A stretch of DNA of 64,000 nt from Henricia sp. BOLD:AAB3569 (GCA_037783545.1 JBBELK010000006.1:508501-572500); one strand, 5' to 3'; counted from the stretch's first letter, positions 38,501 through 47,100 are shown. Translations and numbers: made by a program. Notes: generated from the letters alone by a model not told the origin.

Positions 38501-41500
38501 CATATGAAAAAAAACCCATATGGAACAAAATTGCACGGCAAATAGAACAAAACTGCTTGGTTAGTGACGTAGCATCTTAAATGGATTAAATATTGAACGA
38601 CACGTGACCTTTTATCGTCCAATCAGATGACAAGGATCTCCTTGGCCGTTATATAAAAACAAATAATGAATGTTTGAAAATTGTGCAATAGAAGGAATAT
38701 TTTTATTTGGTGACAAAATGTACATATGTATGTTCTATTCCATTAGGCAAGGGTTTCAATATGTCACCTCATGAAATCATTCATACTACTGCATTCATAA
38801 ACATTCATTATCTGTACATTACAAATTAAAGGTCTATATCACCAACCTTCAAATCCCTTCGCAATCGTTCAACGTTTCTGATGTTTTCTAGGACGTCCAA
38901 ACCAAGGAACAGCACCTGCATAGAGATGTATATGGCAAATATGAAATGATAATAGTATGTCTTTTATAGCTCACATATCTACCACACAAGGGCACTTAGG
39001 GTGACCGTGATGTTAACATTGTTAGTAACCACCTAACACCCTGTTTACACTTGATCCTGAGCTCGGGATCGAACACCAAGCTCAGGATCAGCCCCGGATC
39101 ACGAATGAGTGTAAACGCTCTCGGAACCAAACTGGCCCCGGATCAGACCCCGAGATTTTGGTCTCGCGTTGGCGGAGGGTTCAATCCCGAGCTCGGGATC
39201 AGTTTGCGGTTAGCTGGGCAATAAATCTTCCCCACATCCAGTTGCGGCTAAAGCGCGCGAAAATTCTAGGGGAGCCCGCGCTCGATCGCAGACAAGTATT
39301 ATGTACACGTGTACACGTAGTATACACACGCACATGTATATATGGTTCCGTGCATTGTGTGCAGGCATGTGCCATGACAAAATGCATGATACCCCGACGC
39401 GACTCATGTGATGCAATGCTGAGAATATCGTTAGTGTCCGTTACGAAAACACAATGTACTACAAACGTAATTGGTATCCTGCATTCAGCTATCTCTTTTG
39501 TGTGTCCGATACAAACTTCACATGTTGAGAAAAAGTGTTTCTGTATTTCCTCTACTTTCTGCAACTTCTCTACTTTCTGCAACTTCTAGCGACACTTCGT
39601 CATTATCATACTACAGCTTAGTTTTTAATTGTTATATCAAGGATTTCGGAGTGTTATTCAAGGATTTCGGAGTGTCATTCAACGATTTCCGACATAGCAT
39701 ATAGTTGACATTATTTCGTCGTGAAGAGAAGTCGACGAAGACGAAGCAGCCGCGAGTCGAGTTGTCTTCGTGTGAAAAGATGGCAAACGAAGTTCGCGGG
39801 CGCTCGTGGAGCAACGACGAACTGGCTAAGTTTTTGGACATTTGGGCCAGCGCAGAAATAATGGCTAAACTGGACGGAACATCTCGGAATCCTGCTGCAA
39901 TCAGTGACACTAAGAGCTTGACCTTTGACTGCAACTTCTGGCTCCGCGCTCGGGATCAACAACAGATATAAACGCGGCACTCGAGGCCATTGCGGTTAAC
40001 CTCAACACATTCTTATCAGGGGGTCAATCTTGATACCGAGCTCGGGACCAGTGTAAACACGGTCTAAGGCCCTTTACCACGACACTTTAACCCCGAGATT
40101 ACCTGGGTAACAGAAAATTTAACCTCGAGATTACCCGGGTTAAGGGCTCGTTTCCCACGGCAAATCTCGGGTTACGAATTACCAGGGTCAAGTGGCCAAA
40201 AACGCCACTTAACCTGGGTAACTTCTAGCCCTGGTCGGAGGGTGGGTTTACCCACCAATCTCGAGGTTATCGGCAGCCTTGAGACGATTTTCCGGGTTAA
40301 AGTTTGCCATGGGAAACGACAACACTGGTCGATCCGGGTTAGCAAGCAACTGACTTATGTACCGTGTATGGCCATTGCGTTGTTACAACAAGAACACTGA
40401 CTGCAATGGAAGGTGTTCCAACCACACAAAAGCTTTAATAAGAAAAATTACAAGAAGCATTATCGCCAGTGATGTCTTCATGTCGACCGCCATGTTGCTT
40501 ATAATGCATGATCAGTAGATTGATTTTTCACACGCAACTGTACTTCAATTACGCAAATTTGACGACGAATCAACGCGAAGTTGAGTCGTGTTTTTTCGTA
40601 ATAAATCGCAAACATGTCGTCAGTACTTCATAATTGAATTTGTTTGTCGTAATGATTCGTAAAACGAGTTTAACCAAAACGAGTTTCATCAGTTTTGGTT
40701 GCCGACGACTGAAGCTGACCATTGAATCAGTATAATCAATAATCATGTCAGAAATACGTGTCTTGATCATGGTTGTCAACCAAGCCTCTGGTTAGTGTAC
40801 CTGGGTAGGTGCGTGTAGGAAAAGGGTCGCTGGTGACCTGTATAAAGGACGACCCGGGTAAGAGTTTCCCCGGGTAGGTACCCGGGTAGGTGCCCGGGTA
40901 GGTGCGTGTGCAGAACTTCAGTGGGAAAAGGGTCGCTGGTGACCTGTATAAAGGACAACCCGGGTAAGAGTTTCCCCGGGTAGGTACCCGGGTAGGTGCC
41001 CGGGTAGGTGCGTGTGCAGAACTTCAGTGGGAAAAGGCTTGCTGGTGATCCGTGTAAGAGACAACCCGGGTAAGTGTTTCTCCGGCTTAAAATTTAACCT
41101 GGCCCCGGTTTTTTTGCAGCTACCCAGGTAAAAGGTTACCCGGGTCGGAAGTGGGTAGTGTGAACAGGCCTATAAACATAGGCATTACACAACATTGAAA
41201 TTTAAGAGCATCATGTACACAAAATACTGGACCTACATTGTATATAACTTTACATGCCTTGTTCGAAGGCGAAAGTACCTTGAGTGGTTTCGAACCCACC
41301 ACCTTTGAGTTTCGGTCAAAATAGACATACCATAGTATGGAAAATATGGTCCAGTAATGTGTTGAGATGGACATCACTGCATCCGTCATCCGGTGTTATG
41401 AGCACCAATGTGACACTAGGAGTCAAGAACAAGTAAGAAATGATACCTCTTAACATGAATACCACAACATGGGCTGAAAAACAAAAATTGGAAGAATTTC

Positions 41501-42813
41501 AAGATCTAGCCACTGTCTGAGAGACCCCATGGTCCATGGTTCTTATTGAGATTTGAACCCCAGACCTCTGGTACAAAGGGAAAGGTGCTCCACTTCCCAG
41601 ATGAGATAAGCACCCAAGTGTTATTAGTTTCTCCGTTTCCCTAAGAAACTAAATTTTTCTCTCAGTAATGAATGGATGGGCGTGCACGCAAAGCAATTAA
41701 TACAATATCTGGCTTGGTGCCTTGTCACAATGAAAATGAAATGCTCAGCTGGTAGAGCATCTGCCCGGTGTGTCAGCGGTCTTGGGGAAAACCTGAAAGA
41801 GTATACCACTGTGCCTCATAGCTCAGCTGGTAGAGCATTTGCCTGGTGTGTCAGAGGTCTTGGGGGGAAACCTGAAAGAGTATACCACTGTGCCTCATAG
41901 CTCAGCTGGTAGTGCATTTGCCCAGTATGTCAGAGGTCTTGAGGAGAGTATACCACTGTGCCTCATAGCTCTGCTGGTAGAGCATCTGCCCAGTTTGTCA
42001 GAGGTCTTGGGGAAAACCTGAAAGAGTATACCACTGTGCCTCATAGCTCAGCTGGTAGAGCACATGCCCTGTGTGTCAGAGGTCTTGGGGAAAACCTGAA
42101 AGAGTATACCACTGTGCCTCATAGCTCAGCTGGTAAAGCATTTGCCCGGTGTGTCAGAGGTCTTGGGGAAAACCTGAGGGAGTATACCACTGTGCCTCAT
42201 AGCTCAGCTGGTAGAGCATCTGCCCGGTGTGTCAGAGGTCTTGTGGAAAACCTGAAAGAGTATACCACTGTGCCTCATAGCTCAGCTGGTAGAGCATCTG
42301 CCCAGTGTGTCAGAGGTCTTGGGGAAAACCTGAAAGAGTATACCACTGTGCCTCATAGCTCAGTTGGTAGAGCATCTGCCCGGTGTGTCAGAGGTCTTGG
42401 GGGAAACCTGAAAGAGTATACCACTGTGCCTCATAGCTCAGCTGGTAGAGCATGCATGCCTGGTGTGTCAGAGGTCTTAGGGGAAACCTAAGGGAGTATA
42501 CCACTGTGCCCCATAGCTGAGCTGGTAGAGTAGCTGAGCTGGTAGAGTATCTGTCTGGTGAGTCAGAGGTCTTGGAGAAACCCGAGGGAGTGCACCACTG
42601 TGCTGCATACATGTAGCTCAGCTGGTAGAGCATAAGGTTCAGGGTAAGATTATGTTGTTTAGAGTAGCATGACCACTGTTTATACAGCTACCTGTTATGG
42701 AAGACCTTCCAGACAACCTTGGCTTCCTCCGTGGTAGTACTCTGCAGTCCCACGTCATGATTCTGGGCAAACATCTGAACTCCATACAGCATGCCTTGCT
42801 CTGCAAATGCCAA
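26435..42813 (-). CDS. FUZ: FUZ gene span, Fuzzy planar cell polarity effector (partial, 7 exons)
   Basis: Fuzzy is a longin-domain subunit of the CPLANE complex (with Inturned and Wdpcp), acting at the base of cilia in intraflagellar-transport assembly and planar polarity. Seven exons read 42813-42692, 38915-38847, 36825-36721, 34540-34343, 32701-32493, 26997-26816 and 26582-26435, about 344 codons against roughly 418 in human FUZ. They follow the vertebrate protein in order, with matches such as GVQMFAQN, ENIRNVERLRRDLK, AATDKWW, PIYLPQ and IPHRLISISLLPS. Located neighbouring exons agree in phase. Missing are exon 1, one exon between 42692 and 38915 (expected about 85 nt, since phase and protein both show a gap), and the 3' end. 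One intron (26998-32492) contains a lectin gene on the other strand. The identification is from remembered similarity, but the collinearity leaves little doubt. Confidence 0.9.
26816..26997 (-). CDS. FUZ: FUZ exon encoding FLIVNADQHKCLSSS...LFPSCHSPQRT
   Basis: A 182-nt exon with acceptor TTTTGTCTTCAG and donor ACCG|GTGAGA. Choosing this acceptor makes the split glycine codon and FLIVNADQHKC align residue for residue with the LLLLHLELKRC stretch of vertebrate FUZ. GRRRQVLNAFYRNTVGTLFP then matches EQRRRLLRNFYTLVTSTHFP. A downstream AG (after GTGAATGC) would be out of phase. Confidence 0.87.
27451..27894 (+). mobile_element. TTAA-flanked element of the same family, right end missing
   Basis: Starts AGGCAGTATACATCATTGG after TTAA (27447-27450), carries a TTTCGCCC array (27640-27830) and stops at the edge of the palindromic MITE 27895-28215. 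Confidence 0.65.
27895..28215. mobile_element. Palindromic MITE directly upstream of the lectin gene
   Basis: TTGTGTCCTATTGAATAC to the complement at 28200-28215; arms of about 130 bp with few mismatches (GGTCCATTTACAT, CCATCACTATGGCTACCAAC). It ends 82 bp before the lectin ATG, so lectin promoter elements must lie in or beyond it. Confidence 0.8.
28298..28598 (+). CDS. C-type lectin exon 1 (signal peptide and N-terminal half of CTLD)
   Basis: Runs from the ATG of MPVLQKLIFCLSLCL to the first base of a glycine codon at residue 101. The only donor that keeps the frame with exon 2 is AAG|GCACGT, a GC rather than GT donor. Using the GT at 28603 would shift the frame. Confidence 0.85.
28298..30368 (+). 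CDS. Secreted single-domain C-type lectin (2 exons), nested in a FUZ intron
   Basis: Exons 28298-28598 and 30181-30368 join to a 162-residue protein. Residues 1-21 form a hydrophobic signal peptide. A C-type lectin domain follows from about Cys35 (CPLGW, then YKCYKVS and EATQECAKIGGEF) to Cys155 (VRVICAR). Calcium and sugar ligands are visible: Glu121-Pro122-Asn123 (EPN, the mannose-type motif) and Trp141-Asn142-Asp143 (WND), with EDCAVV at 129-134. The usual WIGL core reads YWINCNDL. An extra N-terminal pair (Cys27, Cys35) suggests a long-form fold. Family knowledge suggests a secreted, Ca2+-dependent carbohydrate binder, often immune-related in marine invertebrates; that role is inferred. 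The gene is antisense inside FUZ, and a palindromic MITE ends 82 bp before its ATG. Confidence 0.88.
28991..29125. mobile_element. Palindromic MITE in the lectin intron
   Basis: AAGCGGGCCTCCCACTGTGC and its complement; inner arms share TTTTGGCCACGAATT. Confidence 0.8.
29655..29844. mobile_element. Short inverted-terminal element in the lectin intron
   Basis: GGCGCGGATCC at the left and GGATCCGCCCC at the right, with a C14 run inside (29689-29703). Confidence 0.6.
30181..30368 (+). CDS. C-type lectin exon 2 (EPN and WND motifs)
   Basis: Follows the acceptor TTGAACATTTCAG. It completes the split glycine and reads SWSCKSG, NWIPSEPNNNSGGEDC, GGWNDVPC and VRVICARPAPAI, then TAA. It carries all the visible Ca2+-site motifs. 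Confidence 0.9.
30845..30915 (+). mobile_element. tRNA-like fragment
   Basis: CCTGGTAGAGCATCTGCCC and CTCTGGTTCGAATCCTG are the A- and B-box regions of a degraded tRNA-like unit. The first half is close to the satellite unit at 41731-42635. Confidence 0.55.
31080..31729. repeat. 650-bp direct repeat, copy 1
   Basis: Almost identical to 32909-33559. Contains a strong palindrome around 31242-31336 (GTGAAAAATTATGTATTCAT and complement). A diverged fragment of the left end occurs at 60520-60600. Confidence 0.92.
31848..31987. mobile_element. Palindromic MITE
   Basis: GTTATCCCACTCGCGCTCAA to its complement at 31987, arms of about 67 bp around CTTACGGCC. Confidence 0.8.
32105..32230. mobile_element. 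Short inverted-terminal element
   Basis: CTGTTGCTATGTGGTGCAC and GTGCACCACGTAGCAACA at the two ends. Confidence 0.6.
32493..32701 (-). CDS. FUZ: FUZ exon encoding IPHRLISISLLPSVVV...NIDSGILG
   Basis: A 209-nt exon; the acceptor is preceded by a CTTTCCCCACAG tract and the donor is GG|GTAAGA. IPHRLISISLLPS, ESLRACQK and DSGILG align with VPHRLLTLTLLPS, DPLRACLP and HTDILG of vertebrate Fuzzy. The exon lies between two almost identical 650-bp direct repeats (31080-31729 and 32909-33559). Confidence 0.93.
32909..33559. repeat. 650-bp direct repeat, copy 2
   Basis: Copy of 31080-31729 in the same orientation with only a few changes seen (for example ACCCTC to ACGCTC near the start). Together they bracket the FUZ exon 32493-32701. 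Confidence 0.92.
33560..34342. other. FUZ intron, nothing recognised
   Basis: Two overlapping open frames on opposite strands around 33931-34323 have no splice support or family resemblance. Confidence 0.45.
34343..34540 (-). CDS. FUZ: FUZ exon encoding DPLEAFINSADSTF...PIYLPQASPK
   Basis: A 198-nt, phase-0 exon (66 codons) with acceptor CTCAGTACAG and donor AAG|GTACAA. It holds CCGRLIAATDKWWGL and VPIYLPQASP, which correspond to the most conserved middle stretch of Fuzzy (GRVVAATEGWW and YPVYLPHGSP in mammals). An alternative acceptor 5 nt upstream would break phase with the 36721-36825 exon. Confidence 0.93.
34990..35160 (-). mobile_element. tRNA-derived SINE, minus strand
   Basis: On the minus strand: A-box-like AGCGGTCTAGTGGATCG, B-box-like GGTTTGAATCCCGG, then the tail GTACCCTTGAGCAAGGTAC. 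The same tail class as 35355-35706 but a different tRNA head. Confidence 0.65.
35355..35706 (+). mobile_element. tRNA-Ser/Leu-like SINE
   Basis: The head 35355-35440 folds like a type II tRNA: 7-bp acceptor GGTACCG with CGGTACC, A box GTGGCCGAGTGGTC, a long variable arm and a B box GGTTCGAATCC. The anticodon loop CTCGCAA would read CGC, which does not fit a serine or leucine tRNA, and the T stem is imperfect, so it is a retroposon head and not a working tRNA. The tail has GTGCCCTTGGGCAAGGCAC and ends in an AAT repeat. Confidence 0.75.
35946..36080. mobile_element. Palindromic MITE, GCCGATTTCACGAA family, copy 1
   Basis: GCAGCCGATTTCACGAATCC and the complement at 36063-36080; arms rich in TTGCGCAA and TACGCA. 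Confidence 0.75.
36721..36825 (-). CDS. FUZ: FUZ exon encoding VCFGVIDSLLVNSEFF...NTTLQ
   Basis: A 105-nt, phase-0 exon (35 codons) with acceptor TTTGATAG and donor CAG|GTATTT. IDSLL, NSEFFGGL, AVDVL and PE..TLQ match, in order and spacing, the vertebrate segment with IDSFL, DSELIGDL, CVDCV and PE..LLQ. It sits beside a repeat resembling 51235-51445. Confidence 0.86.
36920..37330. repeat. GTCGAGTCCATCACAAGT repeat, copy 1 (FUZ intron)
   Basis: Matches 51235-51445 over CAAATGAACTCCAACAAAGG and TTCTTTTGTGCGTGTTCATCC; imperfect inverted ends GTCGAGTCCATCAC and GGACTCGAC. Confidence 0.65.
37411..37533. mobile_element. Palindromic MITE, GCCGATTTCACGAA family, copy 2
   Basis: Nearly perfect hairpin: TTTCACGAAACTTTACGCAA pairs with 37490-37522. 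Shares ends with 35946-36080. Confidence 0.8.
37625..37938. mobile_element. Inverted-terminal element
   Basis: AAGGGGCGTTCACACTATCG and CGATAGTGTGAATGCCCCTT are inverted ends. Confidence 0.7.
38195..38830. repeat. FUZ intron repeat with inverted CTCATGAAA blocks
   Basis: GAATGTTCATGAGTGCAATG, TCATAAGATGAAAGATGG and CCTCATGAAAATGTTCC alternate in both senses at both ends. The 90-codon open frame at 38308-38580 has no recognisable motif. Confidence 0.5.
38847..38915 (-). CDS. FUZ: FUZ exon encoding VLFLGLDVLENIRNVERLRRDLK
   Basis: A 69-nt exon (23 codons, phase 0 at both ends) bounded by an acceptor ATGCAG and the donor AAG|GTTGGT. NIRNVERLRRDLK is close to the invariant NIRNVERLKKDL of vertebrate Fuzzy. 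Confidence 0.9.
39037..40064 (+). mobile_element. PIF/Harbinger-type element with TAA target duplication
   Basis: Ends CACCCTGTTTACACTTG and AGTGTAAACACGGTC are inverted and flanked by TAA (39034-39036 and 40065-40067), the usual Harbinger target. Subterminal GAGCTCGGGATC repeats occur at both ends. A Myb/SANT-like ORF lies at 39780-39971. A second copy begins at 63894. Confidence 0.8.
39780..39971 (+). pseudogene. Truncated Myb/SANT-like ORF of a Harbinger element
   Basis: MANEVRGRSWSNDELAKFLD continues IWASAEIMAKLDGTSRN, the start of a trihelix Myb-like domain (RSW..DE...FL.IW...EI...L.G..RN). It then runs into the terminal repeat and stops, so the domain is incomplete. Confidence 0.65.
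40067..41172. mobile_element. Inverted-terminal element with CCCGGGTAGGT tandem repeats
   Basis: AGGCCCTTTACCACGACAC at the left is an imperfect inverted copy of GTAGTGTGAACAGGCCT at the right. The right part holds about 2.5 copies of a roughly 118-bp unit (40795-41050) with ACCCGGGTAGGTGCC. It starts at the TAA that ends the preceding element. Confidence 0.6.
41731..42635 (+). repeat. Satellite of 78-80 bp units built on the 5' half of a tRNA
   Basis: About eleven copies. Each starts GCCTCATAGCTCAGCTGGTA, matching a tRNA acceptor strand and D arm with A box, runs through a broken anticodon arm (TCTGCCCGGTGTGTCAGA), then non-tRNA sequence ACCTGAAAGAGTATACCAC. No B box is present. Some units have small deletions. 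The 5' edge of the FUZ exon at 42692 lies just after the last unit. Confidence 0.85.
42692..42813 (-). CDS. FUZ: FUZ exon encoding LAFAEQGMLYGVQMF...VVWKVFHN
   Basis: First longin region. The acceptor is an AG after GTTAACC at 42814-42815 and the donor is AG|GTAGCT. The residues GVQMFAQNHDVGLQ and VVWKVFH align without gaps with the vertebrate N-terminal region, where GVHMFGQN and VVWKSFH are typical. It ends after two bases of a codon. The exon lies immediately beside the tRNA-like satellite at 41731-42635. Confidence 0.88.
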
Positions 42814-42954
42814 CTGGTTAACATGGTTAATGATAGATTATTGTAAAACTGTTACAAACAGCAAAATCTTTACATGATTGGGGATGTGCACTAGTTGATG
42901 CATAATAAGCCATTTTAAGGAAAAAATAGTGACGTCCGAGTACGGAATTCTTTC

Positions 42955-43038
42955 CGGGGAGAGAACAATAGAGCCACGTGGGTAAATGCACACGTGGCTG
43001 CTAGCAGAAAAGCACGTGGCTCTATTGTTCTCTTCCGA
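42955..43038. mobile_element. Palindromic element in the FUZ-NXF1 interval
   Basis: GGAGAGAACAATAGAGCCAC with its complement, apex near CTGCTAGCAG. A degraded relative is at 16186-16250. Confidence 0.65.
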
Positions 43039-43423
43039 TCTGGAGGACAAACACGGGAGATGTTTAGTGACCCGTGACAGCTGTAAAACCACTCTATATT
43101 GGCCGGCGCGGACATTTGGAAAAGGTCACAAGTCCGGTGCAGACTTAGCGCGCTGGCCAATGAAAAGTCACCGGTTGCCATGTATACGCACATTGAAGAA
43201 CAATGGATTTTTTTTTACCGCTGACGTCATCGATCCCGTCTAAACCTATACAGGCACAGAAGTTTGCTGAGCACAATGTTTGTTTACATGTAGGCTACCA
43301 GCCAAAATCGTATGTGATGTGCACTACGATTGGCTGGTCATGCTGGTATTCCGCTACTGTTGCTAGCCTATATAAAGTTGGCATGCATTTTTTTGCAGGT
43401 AATAATTTTATCCTAATTTTAAT

Positions 43424-43495
43424 GTAAAGCGCCTAGCTTTTTTGGATTCTGGCGCTATATAAGTAATGTATAATAATAATAATAATAATAATAAC
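43424..43495 (+). mobile_element. Short 3' tail of a CR1/L2-like element
   Basis: AAAGCGCCTAGC, GGCGCTATATAAG and a run of AAT triplets have the form of the 11700-11775 tail, without coding sequence. Confidence 0.6.
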
Positions 43496-44099
43496 CCTTT
43501 TCTGCAAATATTAAAGCAGATAGTAGGCCTATACATTTTGTGCTAGCAAATTTATGTGCAACAGTCACAGAGACAGCTGTATGAAACTGGCCCCTGTCAT
43601 GCCTGTTGACATCCAGCCAGGTCAGGATTCCTGTGCTTACGTACACTTTTTGATTGGCCCTTTGACCTTGTAAATAAGGGGAGTCCACCTTCATTGGTAA
43701 GACACACCAAGTACACTGCAGAGCTGTCATCCATTATCATGTTTTCTCTTTTGTTTGGTTAGGTTGGTCTATCTTGACTTGTACTTAGCCGACAAATGCA
43801 GTTTACTGGGTTTTTTTAAGCACAGGCCAGAGCCGTATAGCGCCCTCATGCGGTGCCGAAAGTGTTGTCGTTCTGTAGTCGGGCTCCTCCAAATCGGACT
43901 TTCCAAAAGCACTGATTTAAACGCTAAAACGTCCAGTAACCATGCAATACTTTTTTTGGTAATGGCTATATGCGTGATACGTGAATGTTATATCGCTGCT
44001 ATGATTTTATTCTGAGATTTGCCACATAAATACACTAATACAGTAATTTTTATTGACTGATATTTCTACACATTATTGATAAGGAAACTTGGTACAAGG

Positions 44100-44154
44100 A
44101 TGTCAAGAAGAAATAACAGAAACAGAGATGGAGGTCGGAATCAACAGTTTTATG
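44100..44154 (+). CDS. NXF1: NXF1 exon 1, [18 protein letters not shown]
   Basis: Start codon plus 18 basic, Asn/Arg-rich residues, then G|GTGAGT. Phase 1 matches exon 2. This first exon is the least conserved part and rests on phase, composition and position. Confidence 0.72.
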
Positions 44155-47100
44155 GTGAGTGGAAAAGAGAATCAGAATGCTGCGCGGCGCGCAAGCGTGC
44201 TTTCAAATGGAATGTTGGACAACTCGACTAGTGTCTAGTTTTATCCGGGACAGCTTGTATCCGGGGATTACGGGTGCAGGTCAACTCGACAATTTGCCAA
44301 CTCCACTCGAACTAGAAAGAATTCCGTTTACGGGTCGCCACTTATTCTCCTTATAATGACTTAATAACCACCAAAACGTGTAAATATTTTAAAGGGAAGT
44401 GAATTTATGAGTGAAAAACAACAACAATTTCCTTGAAAATACTTAAACTTTTTCTGCCCTGGGAAAGATTACCATGCACGGACACCCACTGGGACCCTAC
44501 GCACTGCACCTATGAGACAACTCTGAAAAAAAAATTCCTTAGTAAAATCTACTTCCATATATCTGAAAGTATAGGCCTGTTTTTTTGGGTGCAGGTCAAG
44601 TCGACCGTTTGCCAACTCGACTCCTACCAACTCGACCGTCGTACCAACTCGACCGTTGTACCAACTCGACCGTCGCGCGCTCGACCGAAGGAGTCAACTC
44701 GACCGTCGTACCAACTCGACTCCTACCAACTCGACCGTTGTACGTTTAACTGCAGAAGTCAACTCGTCCGTTGTGTCCCACTAAACTAGTACATCTTGTA
44801 GTAGATAGCCGTTTTTATCAATGTTACTTCTTAATTTATTTTAACATCATTAAATTATTACCACAGTTTAATTCATTTTCTCGTTCTATTTCAAAGTCAA
44901 ACATGTGCCGGTTATGAGGGAAATAGGTCAAACGTGCCAATTTTTAGTTATGTTCATAACAAACGGTCGAGTTGGCCAACGGTCAAGTTGGTTAACGGTC
45001 GAGTTGACTCGACCGTGAAGTCGAGTTGGTCAACGGTCGAGTTGGTACGACGGTCGAGTTGGTACGACGGTCGAGTTGGTACGACGGTCGAGTTGGTAGG
45101 AGTCGAGTTGGCAAACGGTCGACTTGACTGTAAACCGTTTTTTTACATGAAGCGATATGATTAAAAGGCCTATACTTTCAGGATGACAGTCTTTTTACTA
45201 GTCAGTCAGCTTTCCTTTCATACAGTGGATTGTTGTCATTTTGCCTCCAAATTAGAATCACACCCAAAAATGTCCTCCTAGTTGTGTCCTGCAGTGGTTT
45301 CAGATGTCCATGATTGGAAAATGATTGAAAGAAAATACTTACAACACCGTTTTTGAAGCAAAAATTTTCTCCCAAATGCAAACTGACCGACAGATTTCCA
45401 TGTTGACGTGTTAATAATTCTAGGGTGGAGAACCAGCCGGAACCTAGCACGAAACCCGGGCCGGAATTTCGGCTGGCCGGATTTTGTACATATTGTTATT
45501 TTTACGGCTTCCGGAAATGCTTGAAAGGTCGATGGAAAGTTAGGCACAATTCTACGCACAGATGCCGCGCTTTTTAGATGATTTTGTAAAATCGTAAAAA
45601 GGAAATATTCCACAATTTTTTTCTTCTAATCGGTAAAGAATATCCTCAAGTTTATTTTATAAGCGCCCCGAAAGATTTGGTCATGGAAAAACATCAAATT
45701 TTTCCTTACAAAATCATTTGAAAAGCGCGGCATCTGGGTGTAGAATTGTGCCTAACTTTCCATCGACCTTTCGAGCATTTCCGGAAGCCGTAAAAATAAC
45801 AATATGTACAAAATCCGGCCAGCTGAAATTCCGGCCCGGGTTTCGTGCTAGGTTCCGGCTGGTTCTCCACCCTAGAATTATTAACACGTCAACATGGAAA
45901 TCTGTCGGTCAGTTTGCATTTGGGAGAAAATTTTTGCTTAAAAAACGGTGTTGTAAGTATTTTCTTTCAATCATTTTCCAATCATGGACATCTGAAACCA
46001 CTGCAGGACACAACTAGGAGGACATTTTTGGGTGTGATTCTATTTTCCAGGCAAAATGACAAAAATCCACTGTATGAAAGAGGTACCTTCTGTCCCTACG
46101 GGAAATCTCGTAGGGACAGAATTATTCAGTCTACTTTTTACAGGAAACTGCAATTTTTTGGTAAAATCAAAATCTGGTATTTTTTTTTTGTATACATTGA
46201 ACAAAGATTTTAAGGAAATTACCTCCTGGAATCAACACATAAATGTAATTTTAAGATGGTATTTTTTTCATATACATTGAACACGGATTTGGGTAAATTT
46301 ATATATTGAAATCGATAGCTTATTCAATTCTAAGATATACTTCCCACTGACACTTCCGTCGCAAATGTTGCATTTCTGAGATAAATAAATGATAAAATTA
46401 CTGCATAAAGTAATGCACAAAATGACGCGGCGAGCGGTCTGTGCGTAAGCGCGACAACAGAGGGCGCTGCACGCGCGCGTGAATGGTTATCTTGTGCACT
46501 AACTGAAGGAAATTTTTGAAGAAGAAACGTGATTTTTCTACAGAAAAGCAACATTTGCGATAAAAGTGCAAGCGGGAAGTATATCTTAAAATTACATTAT
46601 GTGTTGATTCCAGGAGGTAATTTCCTTAAAATCTTTGTTCAATGTATACGAAAAAAATACCTTTAAGATATACTTCCCACTTGCACTTTTGTCGCAAATG
46701 TTGCTTTTCTGTAGAAAAATCACGTTTTCTTCTTCAAAAATTGCCTTTACAGTTAGTGCACAAGATAACCATTCACGCGCGCGCGCAGCGCCCTCTGTTG
46801 TCGCGCTTACGCACAGACCGCTCGCCACATCATTTTGTGCATTACTTTATGCATTAATGTTATCATTAAAATGCAACATTTGCGACGGAAGTGTCAGTGG
46901 GAAGTATATCTTAGAATTGAATAATCACAATGAACAGTGAAGTTGGGGTGATGTGTTTTTGACACGGGTCACACACAACAGGGCCACACTACACGGGCCC
47001 AAACGGCAGAAACATAAACTGAAATCAAATGCATTGCACAGGTTTCTGTATTCGTTTTCACTGAAATTGTTTACTTGTCGCGGAATAAGGCCAATGAAAT

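Noticed and set aside
39199..39582. 127-codon minus-strand open frame and the 143-codon plus frame over it
   Set aside because: Inside a Harbinger element, against the direction of its Myb-like ORF, with no recognisable motif.
41381..41480. Minus-strand candidate for the missing FUZ exon after TTTTTGTTTTTCAG, reading HVVVFML
   Set aside because: The good acceptor is in the wrong phase for the 42692 donor; in the correct phase the reading is not strand-like.
41958..42491. 177-codon open frame of repeated SSAGRAS, CVRGLGEN and LKEYTTVPH
   Set aside because: It arises because the tRNA-like satellite unit is often 78 bp, a multiple of three. No start context or family.
45278..46213. Mirror-image open frames of 82-122 codons, for example [13 protein letters not shown]
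   Set aside because: They are the two arms of one inverted repeat read in both directions, with no domain and no splice support.
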